This document shows positions 7,104 to 14,455 of a DNA stretch of 16,885 bases, in pieces; positions within the stretch are counted from its first letter, which is position 1; each line of letters begins with the position of its first letter. The stretch covers positions 1 to 16,885 of the forward strand of contig JAEWEH010000371.1 in the NCBI GenBank assembly GCA_023389535.1, read 5' to 3'. The notes under the pieces are model-generated. The model saw nothing but the letters and a program-made list of their open reading frames with translations. It ran no database searches and was not told the DNA's origin. The DNA comes from Pseudomonadota bacterium. GTDB taxonomy: Bacteria; Pseudomonadota; Gammaproteobacteria; Burkholderiales; Burkholderiaceae_B. Made by a program: the position numbers and the translations under genes.

Positions 7104-7222
7104 GGAGCCTCTTCTTTCACACATTTTGAAATTTAATATAAATTCTGCTTGACAGAACGTAGTTACGACTGAGAGAATTTATACCATGCAGAAGCTCCTT
7201 CCCACAAGAGGTAATTGCTACT
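7104..7222. promoter_or_regulatory. Divergent promoter region between the Bug/hydroxylase operon and the IclR gene
   Basis: This AT-rich 119-bp gap must hold the promoters for both directions. For the leftward operon a good -10-like TATATT lies at 7140-7135 (minus strand), about 30 bases before the start codon, without a convincing -35; such promoters often need an activator. For the rightward gene, TTGACA at 7149-7154 is a perfect -35 match, but no -10 sits at the normal distance (TATACC at 7180 is too far). The iclR ribosome site is AAGAGG at 7206-7211, slightly distant at 11 bases. Promoter positions are estimates by eye. Confidence 0.5.
7143..7157. promoter_or_regulatory. Candidate IclR-family operator, 15-bp palindrome
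   Basis: TTCTGCTTGACAGAA is a perfect inverted repeat: five-base arms TTCTG/CAGAA around five bases. It lies in the divergent gap immediately upstream of the leftward -10 candidate and overlapping the rightward TTGACA. IclR dimers bind short palindromes of about this size in divergent gaps, so the adjacent IclR gene product is the natural candidate ligand. Occupancy could activate the leftward operon and repress iclR itself. The repeat is seen; the binding is inferred. Confidence 0.5.
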
Positions 7223-7933
7223 ATGGAAAAAAATGCACCCGTGTCGGCGGTAGAGCGGGCTCTGGACATACTTAATGCATTTCAACCCGACGAGCCCTAC
7301 GTTTCCTTGCACGAACTCTCGGTGCGGACGGGGCTCTATAAAAGCACCTTGCTCCGGCAGCTCGGTACCCTGATCCAGTACCATTGCGTTACGCGGCTTG
7401 CCAACGGGCAATACCAACTGGGTGCGCGCGTGCTCAACTGGGCGCATGTATACACCACCTCCTTGAACCTGGATCAGCATGTGCCGCCGGCGCTGGACGC
7501 ACTGGTGGCCGCAACGGGAGAGGGCGCGTCGTTCTTTACTCGGGATGGCGACATGCGTGTATGCCTGTACCGCTCCGATTCACATCGAGAGCTCCGGGAT
7601 CACGTGCGCCAGGGTGAATTGCTGCCTTTGGAAAAAGGGGCGGCAGGGCGTGTCCTGCTCCGGTACGCCAAGCCCGATGGCGGTATGCCCGAGCCTGAAG
7701 TGTTTTTCTCGATTGGTGAGCGTGAAGCCGAGATCGCAGCCCTCGCTGCGCCGGTATTCAATTCCGACGGACTGAAAGGGGCGGTTGCCCTGTCGGGGCC
7801 GGCCACCCGTTTCCACGAGGAGAACGTTGAGCGGTGGAGGAGTTTATTGCTGGATGCGGCCCGCAGCCTCAGCCAAATCCTTGGGGGCCGGCAGTATTAC
7901 GCGCGCATTCCTTCGGCCAAGGAAACCACATGA
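7223..7933 (+). CDS. IclR-family transcriptional regulator
   Basis: A 236-residue regulator with an N-terminal winged helix-turn-helix (about 8-72) and a C-terminal IclR effector domain. The opening VSAVERALDILNAF and the helix-turn-helix VSLHELSVRTGLYKSTLLRQL (27-47) are textbook for the family; the wing ends YQLGARVLNWA. The effector domain keeps the LPLEKGAAGRVLL segment and the LAAPVFNSDG..GAVALSGP segment that line the ligand pocket. It is transcribed away from the Bug/hydroxylase operon and is followed by xdhC and mocA, so it most likely controls the hydroxylase pathway in response to the substrate or an intermediate. Family members can be activators or repressors; the sequence does not decide which. 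Confidence 0.93.
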   Translation: MEKNAPVSAVERALDILNAFQPDEPYVSLHELSVRTGLYKSTLLRQLGTLIQYHCVTRLANGQYQLGARVLNWAHVYTTSLNLDQHVPPALDALVAATGEGASFFTRDGDMRVCLYRSDSHRELRDHVRQGELLPLEKGAAGRVLLRYAKPDGGMPEPEVFFSIGEREAEIAALAAPVFNSDGLKGAVALSGPATRFHEENVERWRSLLLDAARSLSQILGGRQYYARIPSAKETT

Positions 7934-7948
7934 CGGCGTGCGTACCGT

Positions 7949-7967
7949 GGCCCGCGTCCGGCGGGTC
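7949..7967 (+). other. Short GC-rich hairpin in the iclR-xdhC gap
   Basis: Arms GGCCCGC and GCGGGTC (one G-U wobble) enclose the five-base loop GTCCG in the 69-bp space between iclR and xdhC. No T run follows, so it is not a convincing terminator. It might separate regulator from maturation-gene expression by mRNA processing, or be a chance fold of GC-rich DNA. Confidence 0.25.
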
Positions 7968-8002
7968 GTTGCCGCGATCAGCGCACCCACGTATGGATCA
8001 GC

Positions 8003-9004
8003 ATGGATAGTATCGATTGCATAGTCTTGCGGACCCTGGGCGCATGGCGCCATGAGCATCATCATGCCGCCCTGGTCACTGTCGTCCGTACGTGGGGCTC
8101 CTCTCCGCGACCGGTTGGGTCCCTCATGGCGCTACGTCACGACGGTACTGTGGTCGGTTCAGTTTCGGGCGGGTGCATCGAAGACGATCTCATTCATCGA
8201 TATCGAGGCTGGCAGAACAAGGAAGCTCCAGAGATCTTGAAATATGGCGTCCACGCCGATGAAGCGCACCGCTTCGGCCTGCCTTGCGGCGGCACGGTGG
8301 AGCTGGTCGTCGAGTTCAACCCGGACGCACATCTGTTAAGTCAATTGCTGGCGTCAACCAGCCGGGGAAAGCTCGTCAAAAGGGAATTGGATCTGGACAA
8401 CGGCAGCGTCAATTTGACCGCCATCAATACTCCTGAGCCATTGACCTATACTCGTTCGACGATGGCAAGCATATTCGGGCCCAGCTACCGGATGCTCATC
8501 ATCGGCGCGGGCCAGCTTTCTGAATATCTGGCCACCATGGCGATCTTCAACGGGTTCCTGGTTACGGTATGCGATCCCAGGAAGGAGTATAGCCAGCTAT
8601 GGTCGCTAGAAGGGGCGCAAGTCCTGACAGGTATGCCGGACGACATTGTGGATGCATTCAAGCCCGACTCCAGGACTTGTGTCGTTGCCCTGACGCACGA
8701 TCCCAAGCTCGACGATCTGGCCTTGCTGTCTGCTTTGCATACGGATGCCTTTTATGTTGGTGCGATAGGCTCCAGAAGGAACAACGCCGCACGAAGACAG
8801 CGCATGCTGGAGCATCTCGACCAGCCTCCGGAGTTATTGCGCAAGCTGCGCGGTCCAGTTGGCGTCTTCATTGGAAGCAAGACCCCGGCGGAGATCGCGG
8901 TGAGCATTATGGCGGAGGTCATTGCGGTCAAGAACGGAATCGCTTTACCGGTTCAGTATGATATTGCGATAGGGAAAGACCGTCTGGAGATTGCAGGTTC
9001 ATGA
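8003..9004 (+). CDS. xdhC: XdhC/CoxI-family molybdenum cofactor insertion protein
   Basis: A 333-residue cytoplasmic maturation factor that binds molybdenum cofactor, promotes its sulfuration and delivers it to xanthine-dehydrogenase-family enzymes. The N-terminal XdhC/CoxI domain shows TWGSSPRPVGSLMAL (30-44), VGSVSGGCIEDDL (51-63) and GLPCGGTVEL (92-101), with the conserved cysteines in SGGC and PCGG. The C-terminal Rossmann-like domain begins MLIIGAGQLSEYLA (164-177) and continues through THDPKLDDLAL, YVGAIGSRRN and TPAEIAVSIMAEVIAVKNG. Length is normal for the two-domain form. The ATG at 8003 has GGA upstream, and the stop overlaps the next start as ATGA. The obvious client is the hydroxylase encoded on the opposite strand at 2045-6110. 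Confidence 0.93.
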   Translation: MDSIDCIVLRTLGAWRHEHHHAALVTVVRTWGSSPRPVGSLMALRHDGTVVGSVSGGCIEDDLIHRYRGWQNKEAPEILKYGVHADEAHRFGLPCGGTVELVVEFNPDAHLLSQLLASTSRGKLVKRELDLDNGSVNLTAINTPEPLTYTRSTMASIFGPSYRMLIIGAGQLSEYLATMAIFNGFLVTVCDPRKEYSQLWSLEGAQVLTGMPDDIVDAFKPDSRTCVVALTHDPKLDDLALLSALHTDAFYVGAIGSRRNNAARRQRMLEHLDQPPELLRKLRGPVGVFIGSKTPAEIAVSIMAEVIAVKNGIALPVQYDIAIGKDRLEIAGS

Positions 9005-9624
9005 GCACCATCAGCACCGCGCCGTCCGTACAAGCGAGTGCGGAAATTTCCGCAATAGTCTTGGCCGCGGGCAAGGGTGCCAGGTTCGATCCCACCGGCC
9101 AGCGCTACAAGCTGCTGCAACCACTTCCGGATGGACGGTCGGTGATCCGGGCAAGTTGCGAGGCCATGCTGGCTTCTTTGGGTACCGCAACGGTCGTATG
9201 CGGCGCCCGGATGGAAGACGTCCGCGCCGCGCTTTCCGGCCTGCGCGTAAATATCGTGCATTGCGCCGATGCCGATGCCGGAATGGGGGCGTCCATTCGA
9301 TGCGGGATGGCGGGCCAGGCACCGGAGCTTGGCTGGTTGATGATGCTGGGCGATATGCCCTTTGTACGCCCATCCACTGTCCAGGAAGTGATACAAAGCC
9401 TACGGGAAGGAGCGCTGATCGCGCGGCCTTTCTATGAAGGCAAGCCGGGTCATCCGGTTGCCTTCAGTGCCGCGCTCGACGCCGAATTGCGGGGATGCGA
9501 TCCCAGCGTCGGTCTGCAACAGGTCATCCAGCGTCATGCATCGCAAGTTCAGCGCATTCATGTTGACGACGGAGGATGCGTGCGGGATATCGATAGGCCT
9601 GCGGATCTGTCGCATATCACCTGA
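9001..9624 (+). CDS. mocA: MocA-like molybdenum cofactor nucleotidyltransferase (MobA-like NTP transferase)
   Basis: A 207-residue nucleotidyltransferase of the MobA-like NTP transferase family. It probably joins CTP (MocA type) to molybdopterin to make the dinucleotide cofactor used by xanthine-dehydrogenase-family enzymes. The nucleotide-binding LAAGKGARF (21-29) with the following Lys37 (QRYKLLQ), the metal-binding GDMPFV (117-122), GHPVAF (150-155) and the terminal DIDRPADL are all in place. CTP rather than GTP use is inferred from context and subfamily resemblance. It is translationally coupled to xdhC by an ATGA overlap. It faces the TetR gene tail-to-tail. Confidence 0.9.
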   Translation: MSTISTAPSVQASAEISAIVLAAGKGARFDPTGQRYKLLQPLPDGRSVIRASCEAMLASLGTATVVCGARMEDVRAALSGLRVNIVHCADADAGMGASIRCGMAGQAPELGWLMMLGDMPFVRPSTVQEVIQSLREGALIARPFYEGKPGHPVAFSAALDAELRGCDPSVGLQQVIQRHASQVQRIHVDDGGCVRDIDRPADLSHIT

Positions 9625-9711
9625 AGTGAACGACGTGAACAGTGGCTTATTGCCGTACGCAGAGCCGTCTATCACTATGCATCATCAGTCCAAAATGGGC
9701 GGCGCCGGGCT

Positions 9712-10347
9712 TTATGGGCGTTTCGCGTCGGCTTCGCGTATGGTGGCATCGATAAGCGATGCCGCCATCCAGCGGACGGTTGTTTCTATGTCCCGGTCGG
9801 ACGCATTCCAGATGTCTTTCAGCACCAAATAAGCTTCATAACCGTAAATCGTCGATAAAGCCTTATGCAGGCGCCGTAGCGCTGGTTTGGGTATTTTTCC
9901 TTCGAAAGGCGCAAGCGCCTGGGCCAGAATCTTGACCCTGTGTCCGCGGCGGTAGGGCTCTTCGTCGAGCAGGCCGGCGCGTTCGCGGGCGCGGTGCTCG
10001 AGCGCCAGCTGCAAGGCCGCACGCATTTCAGTCTCATATTCCTTGAATCTGGGGAAAGTGTGGTCAAACAGCTCCATGACTCTTTGACGGCCGTCTTCAT
10101 GGCGAGAGGCCGTGGTCCGGACGGGGCCCAGAGACGTGTCGACGACGGCCGCAATGAGCTTGCTCCGGCTAGGGAAGTAGCGATAAGCGGTTGCCCTGGA
10201 CACATCGGCGCGCGCGGCAACCTGGGCTACCGATGGCATGACTCCTGTTCGGATCAGTTCCATGGCCGCTTGCAGCAAAGCCGCGTAAGTGCGTGCGCGC
10301 GGCCCACTGGCAGGCGCCTTGGGCACTGATGTGACGACGACTCTCAT
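9712..10347 (-). CDS. TetR/AcrR-family transcriptional regulator
   Basis: A regulator of about 211 residues with an N-terminal TetR helix-turn-helix, VAQVAARADVSRATAYRYFPSRSKL at roughly 40-64 (V-x-x-V/A-A-x-x-A-x-V-S-x-x-T-x-Y-R/H-Y-F is the family pattern), and a helical ligand domain without recognisable specificity. I choose the ATG at 10347, which has GGA about nine bases upstream. ATG 10356, or a start near 10440, would only add residues, and the latter would run through the predicted promoter and operator. It is divergent from the FAH/ABC-transporter operon and is most likely its repressor, responding to a pathway compound. The 87-bp convergent gap to mocA (9625-9711) shows no convincing terminator. 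Confidence 0.9.
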   Translation of the reverse strand: MRVVVTSVPKAPASGPRARTYAALLQAAMELIRTGVMPSVAQVAARADVSRATAYRYFPSRSKLIAAVVDTSLGPVRTTASRHEDGRQRVMELFDHTFPRFKEYETEMRAALQLALEHRARERAGLLDEEPYRRGHRVKILAQALAPFEGKIPKPALRRLHKALSTIYGYEAYLVLKDIWNASDRDIETTVRWMAASLIDATIREADAKRP

Positions 10348-10398
10348 AGGTGACATTCCAATACGTTTATTGATACTGATCAAAAATGGCTTGACGAC

Positions 10399-10427
10399 AT
10401 TAAAAACCATCCATAGAATCAATCCAA
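10399..10427 (-). promoter_or_regulatory. Candidate promoter of the TetR gene
   Basis: On the minus strand, a -35-like TTGGAT (10427-10422) is separated by exactly 17 bases from a -10-like TTTAAT (10404-10399, five of six matches to TATAAT). The -35 element abuts the 39-bp palindrome, so binding there should affect this promoter, consistent with autoregulation. Prediction by eye only. Confidence 0.4.
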
Positions 10428-10428
10428 A

Positions 10429-10467
10429 TTTAAGACGCATGTCTCATTTTGAGCTATATGTCTTAAA
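10429..10467. promoter_or_regulatory. Candidate TetR-family operator, 39-bp imperfect palindrome
   Basis: The segment begins TTTAAGAC and ends GTCTTAAA, a perfect 8-bp inverted repeat. Inner arms CTCA and TGAG also match around a single central T; overall 14 of 19 positions are symmetric. It lies midway in the divergent gap between the TetR gene and the FAH-led operon, next to the candidate promoters of both. TetR dimers bind palindromes in such positions, and this length could accommodate two dimers. The symmetry is seen directly; assignment to this TetR protein is inferred from position. Confidence 0.65.
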
Positions 10468-10485
10468 CAGTAAATAGCACATAAT
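10449..10485 (+). promoter_or_regulatory. Candidate promoter of the FAH/ABC-transporter operon
   Basis: A -35-like TTGAGC (10449-10454) lies inside the palindrome, with a weak -10-like TAAATA 16 bases later (10471-10476). A better -10 sequence, CATAAT (10480-10485), has no good -35 at the right distance. Either arrangement puts the operator over or just upstream of RNA polymerase, as expected for repression. Weak prediction. Confidence 0.35.
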
Positions 10486-10515
10486 AAATCACCCAAACAT
10501 ATCGAAGAAAACCCA

Positions 10516-10551
10516 AAGGTTTCAATCGAACGGGGAGACAAACCTTGAAAC
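10516..10551 (+). promoter_or_regulatory. Possible 5' leader hairpin around the FAH ribosome binding site
   Basis: AAGGTTT (10516-10522) can pair with AAACCTT (10540-10546). Alternatively GTTTCAA (10519-10525) can pair with TTGAAAC (10545-10551). Both folds place the strong ribosome site GGGGAG (10532-10537) in the loop and tie up the TTG start codon (10545). This could tune initiation. Stems of seven mostly A-T pairs are weak and may be coincidental. Confidence 0.3.
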
Positions 10552-11414
10552 TAGTCACCTTTCAGTGGGGCGGCGAGCGGCATGTCGGCCAGCTCACGCC
10601 CGACGGCAGGGAAGTAGCACCGCTGGGTCTGGCAAAGCAAGAGCGCCAGTTGGGGGCGCTGCCGCTTATACGCCGGATGGCCGCCGGCGAGCCTTTGCCC
10701 ATATCAAATGCGCCTCGTATCCCTATTGCAGCCGTCAGGCTCGAGGCGCCCATTCCACGCCCGCAACGGAACATTATCTGTGTCGGCCGCAATTATCACG
10801 CGCACGCCAACGAGCTGGCCGGCAGCGTATTCAAGGCCAGCTCGGGTCAGCAAGACCAGTGGCCCATCATTTTCACCAAGTTTCCCGAATGCGTTATTGG
10901 GCCCGGCGAAGTGGTGCGATTGCCCCACGGCATCTCGGACCAGATCGACTACGAGGCGGAACTGGCCGTCATCATCGGCAAGGGCGGAGCGAACATCACC
11001 GCATCCAATGCGATGCGGCATGTCTTCGGCTACACCATTGTCAACGACATCACGGCGCGCGATGTGCAGATGCGGCACCAGCAATGGGATCTCGGCAAGT
11101 CATTTGACACCTTTTGCCCCATGGGGCCATGGCTGGTGACCGCCGATGAACTTGATGGGAGGGACACCAGGATACGCAGCTTCGTGAACGGTGAAGCACG
11201 CCAGGAAGCCAGTACGCGGGACATGATTTTCGATATCCCTGCTCTGATCGAAACCTGTTCACGCGGCATCACGCTATATCCCGGCGACATCATCGCCACC
11301 GGCACCCCGGCCGGCGTGGGGATGGGGATGAACCCACCGGTCTATTTGAAAAAAGGCGATGTCATGCGCATAGAGGTCGACGGCATCGGCGTACTGGAGA
11401 ACTCGTTCAAATGA
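10545..11414 (+). CDS. Fumarylacetoacetate hydrolase (FAH)-family protein
   Basis: A 289-residue member of the FAH superfamily, which covers acylpyruvate hydrolases, 2-oxo-hydratases/decarboxylases and ureidoglycolate lyase. These are metal-dependent enzymes that cleave C-C bonds or act on 2-oxoacid ring-fission products. The catalytic domain shows IICVGRNYHAHANE (77-90), the metal ligands Glu137 and Glu139 in DYEAELAVIIG, Asp168 in VNDITARDVQ, the Lys of LGKSFDTFCPMGPW and GDIIATGTPAGVG (247-259). Residues 1-70 form the usual variable N-terminal domain. The start is a TTG at 10545 with GGGGAG seven bases upstream; MKLVTFQ is the standard opening for this family, so the TTG start is well supported. 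It leads the operon and overlaps the next gene by ATGA. The exact reaction is not determinable from sequence. Confidence 0.9.
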   Translation: MKLVTFQWGGERHVGQLTPDGREVAPLGLAKQERQLGALPLIRRMAAGEPLPISNAPRIPIAAVRLEAPIPRPQRNIICVGRNYHAHANELAGSVFKASSGQQDQWPIIFTKFPECVIGPGEVVRLPHGISDQIDYEAELAVIIGKGGANITASNAMRHVFGYTIVNDITARDVQMRHQQWDLGKSFDTFCPMGPWLVTADELDGRDTRIRSFVNGEARQEASTRDMIFDIPALIETCSRGITLYPGDIIATGTPAGVGMGMNPPVYLKKGDVMRIEVDGIGVLENSFK

Positions 11415-12199
11415 GCACGCAGTTTATTGAACGCCTGGCGGTGGAAATCGACGGCGAAGGCGAGCCTCTGGTCTGCATCCATGGGCTCGGTGGATCATCC
11501 AACAACTGGACGCCCATCGAATCCGTACTGGGCAATTTCCGCGTCATACGCATCGATTTGCCCGGCAGCGCGCGTTCCGCGGGGGTAGGCGGCGTCCTGA
11601 CAATCGAGGGCATGGCCGACCGCGTGGTGGCGGTATGCGACAAGCTCGGCGTATCGCGGGCTCATTTCATGGGCCATTCGTTGGGCACCATTGTGTGCTT
11701 CCAGATAGCCGCTACCCAGGCACATCGGGTCAAGAGCCTGGCCTTGTTCGGCCCCTTGCTGTGTCCACCGGACGTCGCCCGACCGAATATCCGGGCGCGT
11801 GCCGGCAAGGCCCGTAATGAAGGCATGGCCGGCATGCAAGAGATCGCTGATGCGATCGTCGCCGGGGCGGTATCCGCCACCAGCCGCCGCGAGCAGCCGG
11901 CGGTCGCCGCGCTGGTGCGTGAAAGCATCATGCGCCAGGATGCGGACGGCTACGCGCGCAGTTGCGAGGCCCTGGCCGACGCGCAAGCCGCCGCCGTCGA
12001 GGCGATTTCTTGCCCAACTTTACTGGTCACGGGCGATGAGGATGGGGTCGCCCCTCCTCAAAGCGTGCGCGCTATCGGCGACCGAATACCCGGCAGCCGC
12101 GTCGTCGTATTCCCGCAGTGTGGTCATTGGACGACCTACGAACGCGCACATGACTGCATGCGTGAGCTCAAAGACTTCTATTCCGTCCGCTTCCAGTGA
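11411..12199 (+). CDS. Alpha/beta-fold hydrolase (3-oxoadipate enol-lactonase-like)
   Basis: A 262-residue alpha/beta hydrolase of the size and layout of enol-lactonases and meta-cleavage-product hydrolases. Visible are the oxyanion segment VCIHGLGGSSNNW (21-33), the nucleophile elbow GHSLG with Ser90, the acid in VTGDEDGVAPP (Asp211) and His239 in QCGHWTTYE, which together make the Ser-Asp-His triad. A helical lid of about 65 residues lies between 120 and 185, rich in Ala, Arg and Gln. No signal peptide is present, so the enzyme is cytoplasmic. The start overlaps the FAH stop (ATGA), so the two are translationally coupled and probably act in sequence: ester, lactone or C-C hydrolysis next to a 2-oxoacid cleavage step. 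The substrate is unknown. Confidence 0.9.
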   Translation: MSTQFIERLAVEIDGEGEPLVCIHGLGGSSNNWTPIESVLGNFRVIRIDLPGSARSAGVGGVLTIEGMADRVVAVCDKLGVSRAHFMGHSLGTIVCFQIAATQAHRVKSLALFGPLLCPPDVARPNIRARAGKARNEGMAGMQEIADAIVAGAVSATSRREQPAVAALVRESIMRQDADGYARSCEALADAQAAAVEAISCPTLLVTGDEDGVAPPQSVRAIGDRIPGSRVVVFPQCGHWTTYERAHDCMRELKDFYSVRFQ

Positions 12200-12210
12200 A
12201 GGACAGCAGC

Positions 12211-13491
12211 ATGGCCAATATTCTATTTACCAACGTGCGCATTTTCGATGGCTCGGGCGCCCAGCCGTTTCACGGCGAGGTTCTGGTCGAAGGAAACAGG
12301 ATCAAGCAGGTGGCTCGCAGTATGCGCGCCTTCCATGGCGGTGACGCCACGGTCATTGACGGGGCCGGCGCGCTGCTGATGCCCGGCATGACAGAGGCGC
12401 ATACCCATTTTTCCTGGAACGACCAGCCATCGCTGACCGCAATCCAGATGATGCCGCCGGAAGAGCACATACTTTGGTGCGTGCGGGTGGCCAAACGCTA
12501 TCTGGACATGGGCTGGACATCTTGCGTGGGCGCCGCGACCGCTAAAGCCCGCCTTGATGTCGTGTTGCGCAACGCAATTGACGCCGGGGAATTTCCCGGA
12601 CCTCGCTACCTTGCGGCCAGCCAGGAGATCACCACGATCGGCGGCCTGGGTGATGAAACGCGGCCACATCTGCCTTTTCCCGAGCTGAGTTTCGGTTGCG
12701 TCGTGACGGGTGCCGACGAGATGCGCAAGGCGGCGCGAACCTATATCAAATATGGTGTCGACACGCTGAAAATTAACCTGTCGGGAGAATATATCGCCGG
12801 CATGCCTGCGGAAACCACGCCCTTCACCGATGCCGAAATCGCTGTGCTGGTTGAAGAGGCCCATAGAAACGGACGTCGGGTTGCGGCGCATGCCCGCTCA
12901 TGCGAATCGATCAAGCAGTGCATCCGCCACAATATCGACCTTATCTATCACGCCAGCTTTACCGACGAAGAAGCGCTCGATATGCTGGAAGCGCATCGCC
13001 ATCGCATCTTCGTGGCGCCAGGGCTGGCTTGGCTCATCAACACCAGCTATCACGCCTCCGAATATGGAATAACCCCAGAAATCGCCAAGTCCATGGGTTA
13101 TCACCGCGAACTTGAAACGGCAGTCGAATCGCTAAGAAAGATGCACCAGCGTGGCGTTCGCATTCTACCGGGTGGCGACTACGGTTTTGCCTGGATCAAA
13201 CATGCAACCAATGCGCAAGATCTTGAGTATTTCGTCAAGTATCTGGGCTTTTCGCCCATGGAGGCCCTGATCAGTGCGACCAAGCTTGGTGGGGAAATCA
13301 TGAAGCGTCCCAACGAGCTGGGCCAGATCAAGGACGGCTACTTGGCCGACATCATTCTGGTGGACGGCGACCCGCTGACCGATATCAAGGTGTTGCAAGA
13401 CGCCGAGCGTATCCTGGCGGTCATGAAGGACGGTCAATTCCATAAGCGGCCGGAAGTGCAGGGCGCCCGTCCAATGACACGTTGGGCCTGA
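12211..13491 (+). CDS. Metal-dependent amidohydrolase (imidazolonepropionase/Xaa-Pro dipeptidase-like)
   Basis: A 426-residue amidohydrolase-superfamily enzyme with a TIM-barrel core flanked by a small beta domain at both ends (ANILFTNVRIFDGSG at the start; GYLADIILVDGDPL near the end). Metal-site residues are clear: His64 and His66 in MTEAHTHFSW, a probable carboxylated Lys187 in TLKINLSGEY, His227 in VAAHARS, His247 in IYHASF and Asp323 in ILPGGDYGF. This pattern is typical of the imidazolonepropionase-related group that hydrolyses cyclic amides or N-acyl/peptide bonds. The ATG at 12211 is preferred because AAGGA lies seven bases upstream; a GTG at 12196 overlapping the previous stop is the alternative (five more residues). 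Lacking a signal peptide, it is probably cytoplasmic. The amidohydrolase suggests the imported compound contains an amide, carbamoyl or lactam bond. Confidence 0.9.
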   Translation: MANILFTNVRIFDGSGAQPFHGEVLVEGNRIKQVARSMRAFHGGDATVIDGAGALLMPGMTEAHTHFSWNDQPSLTAIQMMPPEEHILWCVRVAKRYLDMGWTSCVGAATAKARLDVVLRNAIDAGEFPGPRYLAASQEITTIGGLGDETRPHLPFPELSFGCVVTGADEMRKAARTYIKYGVDTLKINLSGEYIAGMPAETTPFTDAEIAVLVEEAHRNGRRVAAHARSCESIKQCIRHNIDLIYHASFTDEEALDMLEAHRHRIFVAPGLAWLINTSYHASEYGITPEIAKSMGYHRELETAVESLRKMHQRGVRILPGGDYGFAWIKHATNAQDLEYFVKYLGFSPMEALISATKLGGEIMKRPNELGQIKDGYLADIILVDGDPLTDIKVLQDAERILAVMKDGQFHKRPEVQGARPMTRWA

Positions 13492-13493
13492 GC

Positions 13494-14453
13494 ATGAATA
13501 CCGGCAACTGGAAGCTGCCCGCAACGCGCGAGTTGATTGGGTGGCTGGTAATAGGGCTGCCCATCCTGGCCTTCGCCATCGCCGCGCTGGCCAGCAATGC
13601 CCGTCTGTTCATCCTGACACTGATGAATGGGTTGACCCTGGCGGCCTTGTACTTCCTGGTTGCCAGCGGTTTCACGCTGATATTTGGCTTGATGCGCAAT
13701 GTCAATCTGGCCCATGGTTCGCTATTCCTGCTGGGGGGCTATATCGGCTATAGCGTAGGGGACGTCACCGGGTCATGGTTTGCGGCCTTGATCGCCGGTT
13801 TTGTCGCGGTCGCTTTCACAGGTTTACTGCTTCAAGTCCTGGTGTTCCGCTACATGGATGGGCAAGAATTGCGCCAGACGCTGGTGACGATCGGCCTGTC
13901 GATTGTGCTGGCCGACCTCTACATGTGGATATGGGGCGGCGACACGTATCAGTTCGACCCGCCCGAGTGGACGCAATTCCCGGTGCCCATGCCCTTTATC
14001 AACGCCTACCCCGCCTTTCGCTTGCTGGTGCTGCTGGCCGCCATCATCATTGGTGTGGGTTTGTGGCTATTCTTGAATCGTACCCAGGTGGGGGCCATGA
14101 TACGCGCCGGCGTCGACGACAAGCGCATGCTGTCGGCCAGCGGTGTCAATGTGCAGCGGGTATTTGCAATCACCTTCGCGCTGGGCGCCGGGCTCGCCGG
14201 CGCTGCCGGCGTGATCGGCGGCACGGCGCTGTCCATCGCACCGGGTGAAGACGTGCGCTACTTGCTGGCGTCGCTCATTGTGGTCATTGTCGGCGGAATG
14301 GGCAGCATCACAGGAGCCGTCATCGGCGCGTTGCTTATCGGTATTGCCGAGACCATGGGCATGGCTTATGCGCCCACGTACGGTGTCGTCTTCACCTTCA
14401 TTATTATGGTGGTCGTGCTTGCGCTGCGTCCACAAGGGATCATGGGTAGATAA
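13494..14453 (+). CDS. livH: Branched-chain-amino-acid-type ABC transporter permease, LivH-like
   Basis: A 319-residue integral inner-membrane permease of the hydrophobic-amino-acid-uptake (HAAT) ABC family, with roughly eight hydrophobic segments. Family features are MNGLTLAALYFLVASGFTLIFGLM near the start, the NLAHGSLFLLGGYIGY stretch and the cytoplasmic coupling loop GAMIRAGVDDKRMLSASGVNVQ (the E/D-[NDK]-x-x-x-A-x-x-x-G ATPase-contact motif), followed by LGAGLAGAAGVIGG and IVGGMGSITGAVIGALLIG. An ATG at 13494, two bases after the amidohydrolase stop, is preferred over a TTG at 13482 inside that gene. It would pair with the LivM-like permease that follows. Homologues import amino acids, short amides, urea and aromatic acids, so the ligand cannot be named. 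Confidence 0.93.
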   Translation: MNTGNWKLPATRELIGWLVIGLPILAFAIAALASNARLFILTLMNGLTLAALYFLVASGFTLIFGLMRNVNLAHGSLFLLGGYIGYSVGDVTGSWFAALIAGFVAVAFTGLLLQVLVFRYMDGQELRQTLVTIGLSIVLADLYMWIWGGDTYQFDPPEWTQFPVPMPFINAYPAFRLLVLLAAIIIGVGLWLFLNRTQVGAMIRAGVDDKRMLSASGVNVQRVFAITFALGAGLAGAAGVIGGTALSIAPGEDVRYLLASLIVVIVGGMGSITGAVIGALLIGIAETMGMAYAPTYGVVFTFIIMVVVLALRPQGIMGR

Positions 14454-14455
14454 TC

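Noticed and set aside
9625..9711. Bidirectional terminator between the convergent mocA and TetR genes
   Set aside because: Only short, wobble-rich stems could be found and no T run follows in either direction, so no terminator is claimed.
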